Shown: positions 15,558 through 22,878 of the stretch, one piece after another | Layout: each line of letters begins with the position of its first letter | How positions within the stretch are numbered: position 1 is the stretch's first letter | Source: an uncultured Lysobacterales bacterium | GTDB taxonomy: Bacteria > Pseudomonadota > Gammaproteobacteria > Xanthomonadales > SZUA-36 | DNA: 24,452 nucleotides | Assembly: GCA_937974465.1 (NCBI GenBank) | Contig: CALJWY010000228.1 | Span: forward strand, 1 to 24,452 | Reading direction: 5' to 3' | The notes under the pieces: generated by a model | The model's database searches: none | What the model was told of the DNA's origin: nothing | Seen by the model: the letters and a program-made list of their open reading frames with translations, nothing else | Position numbers and translations under genes: made by a program

Positions 15558-17573
15558 ATGTCAATGGCAAATAAAACCACCAGCGGCGACCTTCAGTCCG
15601 CCCTTAAAAACGCGACCGAACTACTTGGCCATGATCCACGGTTGGCACAGGAGCAGGCGGAAGAAATTCTGAAGGTATATCCCGATACGCCGAAAGCAAA
15701 ACGGATACTGGCCTTTGCCTACCGCCTGCAGTCAATGCCACAAAAAGGACTGGATGTCCTGAAACCATTACATGCCGGGCATCATGACTCACCAGATTTT
15801 TTGCATGAATTTGCGCAATGTCTTGGCGCCTTGGGGCGCGGTGAAGAGGCAGTTAACATGTTACGCAGATCTGTCAGCCTGGATCCGAAGCACGCGGCAT
15901 CCTGGCAAAGCCTTGGTCACCAGTTGATGGTGGCTGGTGATGAGGATGGCAGTCGCCAGGCTTTTGAACGTCATTTTGAACTCTCAACCCGGCACCCGGA
16001 ATTGGTCGAGGCCGTCAAGTTGTTGCGCGATGGCAAGCTCGGTAAAGCGGAACAAATTGTTCGCGATTTACTTAAGGAATACCCCACCGATGTGACTGCT
16101 ATCCGTGTGCTTGCAGATATCGGCATCAAGGTCGGGCATTTACAAGACGCGTCCAACTTGCTGGAGCGCTGCCTGGAATTGGCACCTGACTTTCATGCGG
16201 CAAGACACAGTTACTCCATGGTTTTAATGCGTCTGCAACAGCCGGAGGCCGCACTGCACGAAGTAGAGAAGTTGCTTGTCCATGAACCTAATAACCCCAA
16301 TTTTCTGACCGTCAAAGGCAATATCCTGGTTCGAATCGGCAATCACCGGGAAGCGATAGAGATTTATGAAAAGGTGCTGAAAGACTATCCCAACCAGGCC
16401 AGGGCGCAGATGAGTTACGGCCACACGCTTAAAACCGTGGGACGGTTGGAAGAAGCCATCGAGGCATACAGGCGGTGTGTACGCCTGAGCCCGGAGGTGG
16501 GTGAGGCCTATTGGAGCCTGGCCAACCTGAAGACTTTCCACTTTGACGATACCGATATTGAAAGCATGCGGGAGCAGGTCACTGCAGAAGGCGGCGACGC
16601 CAACGACCAGTCGCACCTTGCGTTTGCTTTGGGTAAGGCATTGGAGGATCGCGATGAATTTGACGAGTCCTTCAGGTTTTACAAGCGCGGTAATGCCATT
16701 CGCCGGATCGAGCACCGGCACAATCCGAAAATCAATGTTTTCGAGGCTGTCCGCCAGGTCCGGACATTTAGTCATACGTTTTTGCAAGAACGTCAGGGCT
16801 GGGGTTGCCAGGCAGTCGATCCGATATTTATCGTTGGTCTGCCGCGTGCCGGATCAACGCTGCTGGAACAGATACTGGCCAGTCACTCACAGGTCGAAGG
16901 TACCTCGGAATTGCAGGACATTATCATGATCTCCCGCAAACTGGGCAAAAAATCCCGCCAAAGTCCCGCAGGAAAATATCCGGAATGCCTGGCCGAAATG
17001 ACAGCGGAGCAATTTCAGGAACTGGGTGAAAGTTACCTCCAAACCACACGTATTCAGCGCAGCAATACGCCGTTTTTTATCGACAAGATGCCAAATAACT
17101 TCAGACATGTCGGGTTGATTCACCTCATATTGCCAAATGCCAAAATCATCGATGCCAGGCGTCATCCAATGGGTGGGTGTTTTTCAGGCTTCAAGCAGTT
17201 GTTTGCCAATGGACAGACATTCACATATGGCCTTGAAGATATTGGCAAGTACTACAGGGACTATATGCGCTTGATGGACCACTGGGACGCGGTGTTGCCC
17301 GGACGGGTGCATCGTGTCCAGTACGAAGAGATGGTCTCCGATACCGAGGTGCAAATACGGGCCCTGTTGGAATACTGCAACCTGGAATTTGAAGAGCAAT
17401 GCCTGCGGTTTTACGAAACTGATCGTGCCGTTCGGACTCCCAGTTCTGAGCAGGTACGCCGACCGATTTACAAGGATAGTGCGGAACAGTGGCGCAATTA
17501 TGAAGCACATCTTGGGCCGCTCAAGGAGGCATTGGGGGAAGAAGTCAGGCGTCGCTATGCCATCGACATCTAG
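15558..17573 (+). CDS. TPR-repeat sulfotransferase fusion protein
   Basis: A 671-residue two-domain protein. About residues 10-330 form tetratricopeptide repeats, seen as repeated A..Y...L...P.....A pairs such as REAIEIYEKVLKDYPNQARA and EEAIEAYRRCVRLSP. About residues 420-671 form a sulfotransferase domain with the PAPS 5'-phosphosulfate loop PIFIVGLPRAGSTLLEQIL (GLPRAGST at 427-434) and a 3'-phosphate-binding region around DARRHPMGGCFSGFKQLF. It should transfer sulfate from PAPS to a protein or glycan, with the TPRs recruiting the target. There is no signal peptide, so it is probably cytoplasmic. I use ATG 15558, preceded by GGAG at 12 bases; TTG 15519 is possible. It is divergent from the TonB receptor, a pairing I have seen often in marine proteobacteria. 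Confidence 0.9.
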   Translation: MSMANKTTSGDLQSALKNATELLGHDPRLAQEQAEEILKVYPDTPKAKRILAFAYRLQSMPQKGLDVLKPLHAGHHDSPDFLHEFAQCLGALGRGEEAVNMLRRSVSLDPKHAASWQSLGHQLMVAGDEDGSRQAFERHFELSTRHPELVEAVKLLRDGKLGKAEQIVRDLLKEYPTDVTAIRVLADIGIKVGHLQDASNLLERCLELAPDFHAARHSYSMVLMRLQQPEAALHEVEKLLVHEPNNPNFLTVKGNILVRIGNHREAIEIYEKVLKDYPNQARAQMSYGHTLKTVGRLEEAIEAYRRCVRLSPEVGEAYWSLANLKTFHFDDTDIESMREQVTAEGGDANDQSHLAFALGKALEDRDEFDESFRFYKRGNAIRRIEHRHNPKINVFEAVRQVRTFSHTFLQERQGWGCQAVDPIFIVGLPRAGSTLLEQILASHSQVEGTSELQDIIMISRKLGKKSRQSPAGKYPECLAEMTAEQFQELGESYLQTTRIQRSNTPFFIDKMPNNFRHVGLIHLILPNAKIIDARRHPMGGCFSGFKQLFANGQTFTYGLEDIGKYYRDYMRLMDHWDAVLPGRVHRVQYEEMVSDTEVQIRALLEYCNLEFEEQCLRFYETDRAVRTPSSEQVRRPIYKDSAEQWRNYEAHLGPLKEALGEEVRRRYAIDI

Positions 17574-17596
17574 CTTTTCAAAGCGTTAAGGGGTTC

Positions 17597-17652
17597 AAAA
17601 ATAAAAATTGCCGGGTAACCGTACCAAGGGCTGGTTGTTACGGTTACCCGGC
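17597..17652 (-). terminator. Intrinsic terminator of the GntR/ABC operon
   Basis: Perfect 13-bp arms GCCGGGTAACCGT (17610-17622) and ACGGTTACCCGGC (17640-17652) are followed on the minus strand by AATTTTTATTTTT. There is no T-run in the plus direction, so it serves the leftward operon ending at 17718 rather than the sulfotransferase gene. Confidence 0.88.
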
Positions 17653-17717
17653 ATGCTTAAATCTGAAATCCAGAATTCAAGCGGTCCCGCCAGGCATGGT
17701 CAGGTGCCTGGCATGTA

Positions 17718-18668
17718 TTAACTTTCTGTGGCCCGGCGTCTCAGCCACAATGTTGCAGACAGGAAGACTGCTGCGATTACCAGGCCGATCAGCATGTCAG
17801 TGGAGAAAAGCCGGTCAAACATGTTGGCCACAGTAACCTCATGATCGTAGGCGCTGGTAAGTGGTATACCCAGTGCCGGCCCGAAATCGCCGTTAGAATG
17901 CTGATCACCAGACATGATCAGCGGGCTATTCGCGAACCAGTGGCCGAACAGACCAAACAGGTTGTCGCTGAGAGTGAATGTCTTGAGAAAGTCTATCCAC
18001 AGTTCCAGTACACCCAGCATCACTGGCGGCAGCACTGCGAACAATAGCGGTATACGTGGCGCAAAGGCGGATACCAGTATCAACCAGCCATACAGAGGCA
18101 GGGCCCAGATTGATTGGGAAAAGTAGCTCAGTAATACCAGGCTCCAGACTTCAAAAGGACTGCCAAGGCTGAGGAACAGTGTCCATGGGTTTTCACCCAG
18201 GACCATGACGACCACCGAAGTCATCAGCATGATCACGATATGTGTTAAGACATAAATGATCCAGAAGATCAACGGGGCCACGACCATTGCTGAGAGCAAC
18301 TTGGAGGCGATGGTCAAGGTGTCAGAAGCTGGCAGTGACTTCCAGAATAGAATGCTGCGGTCCTTGCGATCATCATACAAGGAACCCAGCAGGTAGAAGA
18401 ACACGACGAAACCCAGTACGGTCGAGAAAAGCACCGATATTTCCATGTTTGCCGCATAAAGCACTTTGTCTCGCAGGTCGGTATCCTGTTGCGCAATAAA
18501 GCGAAGCAGTTCCTTCAGTGACTGAAATTCATTGTCAAAATGGTTGAACGTGATCAGGAACATCAACATGGCAAGCAGGAATAGTCCGCTGATAACCAAT
18601 GGGGTAGTCCTGAATGCGCCTTTGTTTTCCCAGAACTCGCGTTTCAACAATGCCAGCAAGCGCTTCAT
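17718..18668 (-). CDS. ABC-2 type transporter permease
   Basis: A 316-residue integral membrane protein. Hydrophobic segments are visible at about residues 23-41, 79-97, 120-158 (probably two helices), 175-200, 207-223 and 291-310. After the second helix comes the ABC-2 permease motif LYDDRKDRSILFWKSLPASD (97-116), a cytoplasmic loop common in exporters paired with YtrA-type regulators. A long polar stretch between about 224 and 290 probably faces the periplasm. The start overlaps the ATPase stop by four bases (ATGA), so it forms a transporter with that protein. The substrate is not evident; relatives are linked to envelope stress, antibiotic or peptide export. It is the last gene before the terminator. 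Confidence 0.87.
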   Translation of the reverse strand: MKRLLALLKREFWENKGAFRTTPLVISGLFLLAMLMFLITFNHFDNEFQSLKELLRFIAQQDTDLRDKVLYAANMEISVLFSTVLGFVVFFYLLGSLYDDRKDRSILFWKSLPASDTLTIASKLLSAMVVAPLIFWIIYVLTHIVIMLMTSVVVMVLGENPWTLFLSLGSPFEVWSLVLLSYFSQSIWALPLYGWLILVSAFAPRIPLLFAVLPPVMLGVLELWIDFLKTFTLSDNLFGLFGHWFANSPLIMSGDQHSNGDFGPALGIPLTSAYDHEVTVANMFDRLFSTDMLIGLVIAAVFLSATLWLRRRATES

Positions 18669-19522
18669 GATTCACCTCCGTTCATAATGGCTACGAACAG
18701 GTCAGCTACGCTGGGCGTACGAACCTCCCCCAGTTCTTTAAGCTGTGCGCGGTTGGCGCAATCGAACAGGAAAATATGGCGTCCAAAAAGCTCCCGTTCA
18801 GTCATCGGTCCTAATTCACGGGCCGCTGGTGCATTGTCGGGCGTTACCATCAATTCAATATAGTTCTGCTGCACGTCATCCATGGTGCTACTCAGTGCGA
18901 TGCGGCCATCCTGGATAAATATCAGGTCACTGAGGATATGCTCGATTTCTTCAACCTGATGCGTGGTGATCAAAATGGTACGTTGTTCATCGAAATAATC
19001 GTTTAGCAGGTTGGTGTAAAACTCTTTGCGGAAAAGAATATCCAGGCCGAGCGTAGGTTCATCAAGTACCAGCAGTTTGACATCGATCGACATGACGATG
19101 GCCAGGTGTAACTGTGCAACCATGCCTTTGGATAGCTGTTTGACCCGGTGGTCAAGCGTTACCTTGGTCTTGGCAAGGTACTGCAGACACTTCTCACGTG
19201 AAAATTTCGGATGTATGTCCTCGGTAAGTTCGATGACCTGCCAGACCCTTATCCAGCGGGGCAGTACAGCAACATCAGCGATAAAGCAGACGTCTTCCAT
19301 CAAAGCAGCCCTGTCCTTGGCCGGGCTTTTACCAAGCACACTCAAATGTCCTTCATAGGTAGCCAATCCGAGGATGGCTTTCAGAGCGGAGGTTTTACCG
19401 GCGCCGTTCGGGCCGATTAACCCGACGATCCTGCCAGCCGGAATTTCCAGGTCGATATTGTCAACGGCAATGGTTTTTCTATAGCGTTTGGTGAGTCCTC
19501 GCGCTTCAATGACATTGTTCAT
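18665..19522 (-). CDS. ABC transporter ATP-binding protein
   Basis: A 285-residue ABC ATPase. Walker A is GPNGAGKT (37-44), the signature is L-S-K-G-M (130-134, a variant of LSGGQ), Walker B is LLVLDEP (150-156), the D-loop is TLGLD and the H-loop histidine is H188 in ITTHQVEEIEH. All catalytic residues are present. The roughly 70 residues after the core (after VQQNYIELMV) form a small C-terminal domain typical of ABC-2 exporter ATPases. Its ATG shares one base with the GntR gene's TGA (TGATG) and its end overlaps the permease start, so stoichiometric coupled translation is likely. With the permease it should form an ATP-driven exporter at the inner membrane. Confidence 0.93.
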   Translation of the reverse strand: MNNVIEARGLTKRYRKTIAVDNIDLEIPAGRIVGLIGPNGAGKTSALKAILGLATYEGHLSVLGKSPAKDRAALMEDVCFIADVAVLPRWIRVWQVIELTEDIHPKFSREKCLQYLAKTKVTLDHRVKQLSKGMVAQLHLAIVMSIDVKLLVLDEPTLGLDILFRKEFYTNLLNDYFDEQRTILITTHQVEEIEHILSDLIFIQDGRIALSSTMDDVQQNYIELMVTPDNAPAARELGPMTERELFGRHIFLFDCANRAQLKELGEVRTPSVADLFVAIMNGGES

Positions 19523-19893
19523 CAGGAGTTGCCCTCATTATTCTTTGTAGATTGCAGAAGTTCATTTGTATCCAGACCCAGTTGCCTGATACGGGTGACC
19601 ATTGCAGGCCATTCTTCATTGAGAAATTTTTGCCGTTCACTGCTGGTCAGTTTCAGGCGTGCGCCCTCGCGTACAAACATTCCCAGGCCGCGACGCTTCT
19701 CGACAAGTTCGTCATCCACCAGTGCCTGGTAGGACTTCGACACCGTGATTGGGTTTAGCTGGAATTCGGACGCAACCGTGCGCACCGAGGGCAGTGCATC
19801 ACCTTCTGCCAGTGTGCCATCCAGGATCATGGCAACTGTACGTTCTTTCAATTGCCAGTAGATTGGTTGGCTGTCATTCCATTGGGTGCTCAT
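19522..19893 (-). CDS. GntR-family transcriptional regulator, YtrA subfamily
   Basis: A 123-residue GntR regulator. Residues about 10-75 form the winged helix-turn-helix (PIYWQLKERTVAMILDG, then LPSVRTVASEFQLNPITVSKSYQAL, then the wing VEKRRGLGMFV). Only about 45 residues remain after it, which is the hallmark of the YtrA subfamily: a short dimerisation helix with no ligand domain. YtrA regulators usually repress their own ABC-transporter operon. Here it sits between a small membrane protein gene (6 bases upstream) and the ATPase gene (one-base overlap), and the operon promoter carries a palindrome over its -10, the likely operator. The inducing signal is unknown; in other bacteria cell-wall antibiotics are common triggers. 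Confidence 0.92.
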   Translation of the reverse strand: MSTQWNDSQPIYWQLKERTVAMILDGTLAEGDALPSVRTVASEFQLNPITVSKSYQALVDDELVEKRRGLGMFVREGARLKLTSSERQKFLNEEWPAMVTRIRQLGLDTNELLQSTKNNEGNS

Positions 19894-19899
19894 ATTAAA

Positions 19900-20139
19900 T
19901 TACCGGCGGAACAACAGGAGTCCAAGTTTGAGCCCACGTCGTTTATTCTCGACGGAACCGTTTAAATCCTTATTATCAGTGGTTTTGACCATCGTTGAAG
20001 CAGCCATGTTCTTGCCTGCTGGGTCGGTATCCTGTAAGCCACCGAGGCCGACTGCACTGGTAGCCAATAACATAATGATGGCAAATATGGCCAGTGTGTT
20101 TGGGATGTGTAACCTGCGATGTCGTATTAAGTTCATCAT
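19900..20139 (-). CDS. Small single-pass membrane or exported hypothetical protein, first gene of the GntR/ABC operon
   Basis: A 79-residue protein, unrecognised. It begins with a basic segment (MMNLIRHRR), then one hydrophobic stretch (about residues 14-36, TLAIFAIIMLLATSAVGLGG), a polar middle, and an unusual basic-hydrophobic tail (KRRGLKLGLLLFRR). It is either a signal-anchored membrane protein or an exported small protein. The ATG at 20139 is about 40 bases below a strong promoter, the stop is 6 bases before the GntR ATG, and the frame is free of stops throughout, so I believe it is translated. A GTG at 20151 is also possible. It may be a sensor, accessory subunit or substrate of the ABC exporter, but that is inference. 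Confidence 0.6.
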   Translation of the reverse strand: MMNLIRHRRLHIPNTLAIFAIIMLLATSAVGLGGLQDTDPAGKNMAASTMVKTTDNKDLNGSVENKRRGLKLGLLLFRR

Positions 20140-20176
20140 TTTGTTTCTCACTGATGTGACAATGATTCTTTAGTGT

Positions 20177-20198
20177 TGTAGTGAAGTATAACACTACA
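20177..20198. promoter_or_regulatory. Palindromic operator, probable GntR (YtrA-type) binding site
   Basis: A perfect 7-bp inverted repeat TGTAGTG / CACTACA with an 8-base centre spans the -10 element of the operon promoter. A second nested inverted repeat, TAGTGTT (20171-20177) and AACACTA (20190-20196), overlaps it. Binding by a dimeric GntR protein here would block RNA polymerase, consistent with autorepression. Confidence 0.7.
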
Positions 20199-20212
20199 TT
20201 TTTATTGTGCAA
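20185..20212 (-). promoter_or_regulatory. Sigma-70 promoter of the GntR/ABC operon
   Basis: On the minus strand TTGCAC (-35, 20207-20212) and TATACT (-10, 20185-20190) are 16 bases apart, a near-consensus promoter. The start site is expected at about 20178, giving a leader of about 39 bases before the small membrane protein ATG at 20139. Confidence 0.75.
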
Positions 20213-20255
20213 GTGTTTTTTTCTTTATGTGGTTGGAGTTGGTCTCTCTTTCTTT

Positions 20256-20311
20256 AGGGTTTCGCCCTGAAGGGCGAGTTACTTTTCTTTGCTTGCACAA
20301 AGAAAACTAAC
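20256..20311. repeat. Intergenic repeat, first part: two stacked inverted repeats
   Basis: CGCCCT-ga-AGGGCG (20263-20276) is followed by 14-base arms with one mismatch, GTTACTTTTCTTTG (20278-20291) and CAAAGAAAACTAAC (20298-20311). From memory, this gggcgagttacttttctttg type of sequence recurs between genes in many gammaproteobacteria, but copy number here cannot be checked. It lies between the symporter gene and the GntR/ABC promoter and has no coding potential that I accept. Confidence 0.6.
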
Positions 20312-20396
20312 GAAAAGAAAGTGCGGGATGGGTAAAGTTATTCCGAATTTTAGTTTCTGAGCCTTCGGTTAATCAATGCCTCCTGTGCAGCGTTGG

Positions 20397-20466
20397 TTCT
20401 GAGACCGTAGCCAACATGGATGTTGGCTTCGAGCCTACATGGACGTATTCACGGCGAGTCTCAGAA
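20397..20466. repeat. Intergenic repeat, second part: 70-bp element with 9-bp terminal inverted repeats
   Basis: TTCTGAGAC (20397-20405) and GTCTCAGAA (20458-20466) are perfect inverted ends. Inside is the 18-base near-perfect palindrome GCCAACATggATGTTGGC (20410-20427) and a tacatggacgtattcacgg stretch of a kind I recall from other gammaproteobacterial intergenic repeats. The 85 bases between the two parts (20312-20396) show nothing I can name. The element might also end the symporter transcript. Confidence 0.55.
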
Positions 20467-20507
20467 GATACCCTCCGACTCCTGCGCCACGCCTAATGAA
20501 GAAAAAT

Positions 20508-21908
20508 CTAAATTTCCTTTCTGCTTCCATACCATGCTAAAGCCAGCGCAATCAGCATTGGTATGTAGCGTTCGGCGATGTCCCCAGGGGTGTCGGTGGT
20601 CCAGCTGAGGATTACGGTTAATACGAAACCCGCAGACATGGCGGCAATGCGCCAATTGGGTCTGACCGGACCGCGCCACAGGGTGATGATGAGTAGGGGT
20701 CCGAAGGCTGCGGCCAGAGCTTGCCAGGCGAACAGGACCCTGCTGAATATGGCCTCAGGGGAATATATGGCCAGCGTAATGGCGGCCAGTCCAATCAACA
20801 AGACTACCCAGCGGGCCAGTTTGAGGCTTTGGGTCGTGGCGGATTCTCCATTTCTCATGTCATGGCTGACACTGGATGCTGCGACCAGTAACTGGCTGTC
20901 GGCGGTGGACATGATGGCGGAGAGTATGGCGGATACCATGATGCCGGCCAGTATCGATGGCAATAGCATGGTTGCCAGTGCAAACAGGACCTGTTCACCA
21001 TCTCCCAGTGTGGATACCAGTAGCCGCCCGCACCAGCCGAGGAGAACCATACCGGTATAAATGAGTATGGCCCAGATGATGGCAATCAGGCGTGCCTTTG
21101 GAATGGCCCGCCGGTCTTTCATTGCCATAAACCGATTGACCACGTGTGGCTGGCCCGGGTAGCCGAGACCTATACCGGCCAGTCCTATGACAAAACCAAT
21201 ACCTGCTGCCAGGCTTTCCTGGCGGGTCCACAGGGTGATAGCAGACAGACCATCGACGTCGAGGCTGGCAATCAGTTGTACAGGGCCGCCCACGGCGATC
21301 AGAGCAATCACCGGTAAGATTACGGCGCTGGTTGCCATCAGGACACCTTGCAGACTGTCGGTGATGCTGGCGGCCCAAAAACCGCCCAGCATGACATATA
21401 TCAACACGATGGCCGCACCAAGAATAATGGCGGTTTCGGACTCAATATTGAGCGCACTCGAAAAGGTATGGCCGGCGGCCTGGAACTGCGCTGCCACGTA
21501 AAAGGTGAATGAAAACAGAATCACCGCTGCGCCCAATCTCATGATAATTATGCGGGCCGGGTCATCACGGGGGCCAGCGAGGAATTCCGTCAGCGTCAGG
21601 GCGTTGTTGTCCCGGCTCTGTTGCCACATGCGCGGTGCAACCCAGTACCAGTTAATAAAGAAACCCAGCAAGGTGGACGGGATTAGCCAGATCGCTGGCA
21701 GACCCCAGGCGTAGGCGGCGCCTGACACACCCAATAAGCTCCATGCTGAAGATGAACTGGCTGACGCACTCAATGCAGCAACGGCTGCTCCCAGCTTTCT
21801 GCCGCCGAGGTAGAAATCCTCGTTATCCGTGGTTCGTTTGCTGGCCCACCACCCGATCGACAGCAGCAGGATTTGGTAGGATATCAAAGTGGCAATCAGT
21901 ATCGTCAT
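20508..21908 (-). CDS. Sodium:solute symporter (SSS family, PutP-like)
   Basis: A 466-residue SSS transporter with about 13 predicted transmembrane helices, typical of the PutP/PanF group. Diagnostic parts are YLGGRKLGAAVAALSASASSSSAW near the N-terminus (helix 2, which lines the sodium site), GYPGQPHVVNRFMAM in the middle and SAIMSTADSQLLVAASSVSHDM. These match the proline permease pattern best, so an amino acid or small organic acid is the likely substrate, though this cannot be settled from sequence. I use ATG 21908 because MTILIATLISYQILLLSIGWWAS matches the usual N-terminus; in-frame starts at 21944 and 21977 would add an atypical leader. It is divergent from the FKBP gene with about 100 bases between. 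Confidence 0.88.
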   Translation of the reverse strand: MTILIATLISYQILLLSIGWWASKRTTDNEDFYLGGRKLGAAVAALSASASSSSAWSLLGVSGAAYAWGLPAIWLIPSTLLGFFINWYWVAPRMWQQSRDNNALTLTEFLAGPRDDPARIIIMRLGAAVILFSFTFYVAAQFQAAGHTFSSALNIESETAIILGAAIVLIYVMLGGFWAASITDSLQGVLMATSAVILPVIALIAVGGPVQLIASLDVDGLSAITLWTRQESLAAGIGFVIGLAGIGLGYPGQPHVVNRFMAMKDRRAIPKARLIAIIWAILIYTGMVLLGWCGRLLVSTLGDGEQVLFALATMLLPSILAGIMVSAILSAIMSTADSQLLVAASSVSHDMRNGESATTQSLKLARWVVLLIGLAAITLAIYSPEAIFSRVLFAWQALAAAFGPLLIITLWRGPVRPNWRIAAMSAGFVLTVILSWTTDTPGDIAERYIPMLIALALAWYGSRKEI

Positions 21909-21949
21909 AGAGTTAAGGATAACCTGTCTGAATAAATGAAACATTTTGT

Positions 21950-21984
21950 TTGCGAACGCTGTCGGATAAAGCGACAATTCGCAA
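21950..21984. promoter_or_regulatory. Nested inverted repeat in the symporter/FKBP divergent region
   Basis: TTGCGAA (21950-21956) pairs with TTCGCAA (21978-21984), and within it TGTCG (21960-21964) pairs with CGACA (21972-21976). It could be a regulator site between the divergent genes or a hairpin in the FKBP leader, 25 bases before its ATG. No regulator is identified. Confidence 0.35.
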
Positions 21985-22009
21985 CTTGAATCACAGGAGT
22001 AACCTCAGA

Positions 22010-22693
22010 ATGAATCTTTTAAATCGCTGCGCGCTGGTTTTCATGGCCGCATTTTTTTCACTCAACGCATGGGCCACTGAATTGGAAACAGACAAGCAAA
22101 AGCTGGGTTATATCATCGGTATGGATATTGGTAAATCACTTCGTGAGCAAGGGACAGAAGTTGACCTTGATGCACTTATCGATGCAGTTCGTTCCACTTT
22201 TAATGGTGAAGAACTGGCCATGACAGCCGAAGAAGCGGCAGAGGTTCGTCAGGCATATATCCAGAGAAGGCAGGCAGAGCAGCAAGCAGAAGCTTCTCAG
22301 GCTGGTGCAGCCAATCTTGCCGAAGGGCAAAAATTCCTTGCTGATAACAAGGTAAAGGAAGGTGTACAAACCACTGAGTCAGGTTTGCAATACAAAGTGA
22401 TGACCATGGGTGACGGCGCCAAGCCAACGGCCACTCAGACAGTTAAGGTCCACTATCGTGGCACCTTGTTGGATGGTACCGAATTTGACAGCTCCTATGC
22501 TCGCAACGAGCCCATTTCTTTTGCCTTGAACAGGGTTATTGCCGGTTGGACTGAAGGTGTTCAACTGATGCCTGTTGGCAGCAAGTTTATGTTTTACATT
22601 GCGCCTGAGCTTGCCTACGGCGAAGGTGGGGGCGGCCCGATACCGCCAAACTCAACTTTGGTGTTTGAAGTTGAGCTCTTGGATATTGAATAG
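22010..22693 (+). CDS. Exported FKBP-type peptidyl-prolyl isomerase (Mip/FkpA-like)
   Basis: A 227-residue periplasmic or outer-membrane-associated foldase. The signal peptide spans about residues 1-22 (MNLLNRCALVFMAAFFSLNAWA). Residues 23-110 form the helical FKBP N-terminal dimerisation domain (QKLGYIIGMDIGKSLREQG, then a long Glu/Gln/Ala-rich helix to EGQKFLADN). Residues about 120-227 form the FKBP catalytic domain: VKVHYRGTLLDGTEFDSSY, VIAGWTEGVQLMPVGSK and YIAPELAYGEGGGGPIPPNSTLVFEVELLDI. Active-site residues Tyr149, Phe159, Asp160 and Trp180 are present. I place the start at ATG 22010 with AGGAG 10 bases upstream; the frame extends to 21950 without family similarity. It likely helps fold exported proteins; Mip and FkpA are both of this architecture. 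Confidence 0.95.
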   Translation: MNLLNRCALVFMAAFFSLNAWATELETDKQKLGYIIGMDIGKSLREQGTEVDLDALIDAVRSTFNGEELAMTAEEAAEVRQAYIQRRQAEQQAEASQAGAANLAEGQKFLADNKVKEGVQTTESGLQYKVMTMGDGAKPTATQTVKVHYRGTLLDGTEFDSSYARNEPISFALNRVIAGWTEGVQLMPVGSKFMFYIAPELAYGEGGGGPIPPNSTLVFEVELLDIE

Positions 22694-22878
22694 TAGTTGG
22701 CTCTTTAATTTTAAATTTGTGTTGTTAAAATAGAGCACATAACAGGTCAATGGTATGGCCAGGGTTGTTTCTGGGGTCGGTTATTTTAATCAGTCCTGGG
22801 ATGCCGGCAACTCTGGTTATACCGCCTTTCACCAGCTCACGCGACCCGTTGACATATCATCCTAATCCATAAAGCATC

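Noticed and set aside
16224..16787. 187-codon minus-strand frame
   Set aside because: It is antisense to the TPR region of the sulfotransferase gene and has no recognisable features or ribosome-binding site.
20420..20608. 62-codon frame in the repeat region
   Set aside because: It runs from the intergenic repeat into the symporter gene's antisense strand; no ribosome-binding site and no recognisable protein content.
20578..21060. 160-codon plus-strand frame
   Set aside because: It is antisense to the SSS symporter. Low-complexity content (Ala, Ser, Thr, Met) mirrors the membrane protein on the other strand.
22697..22737. GCTCT...AGAGC stem after the FKBP gene as a terminator
   Set aside because: Arms are AT-rich and imperfect with a long loop and no following T-run.
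22849..22877. Perfect TTGACA upstream of the DUF2058 gene as a promoter
   Set aside because: The -10 position holds AAGCAT or similar, a poor match, and the start site would fall at or beyond the ATG.
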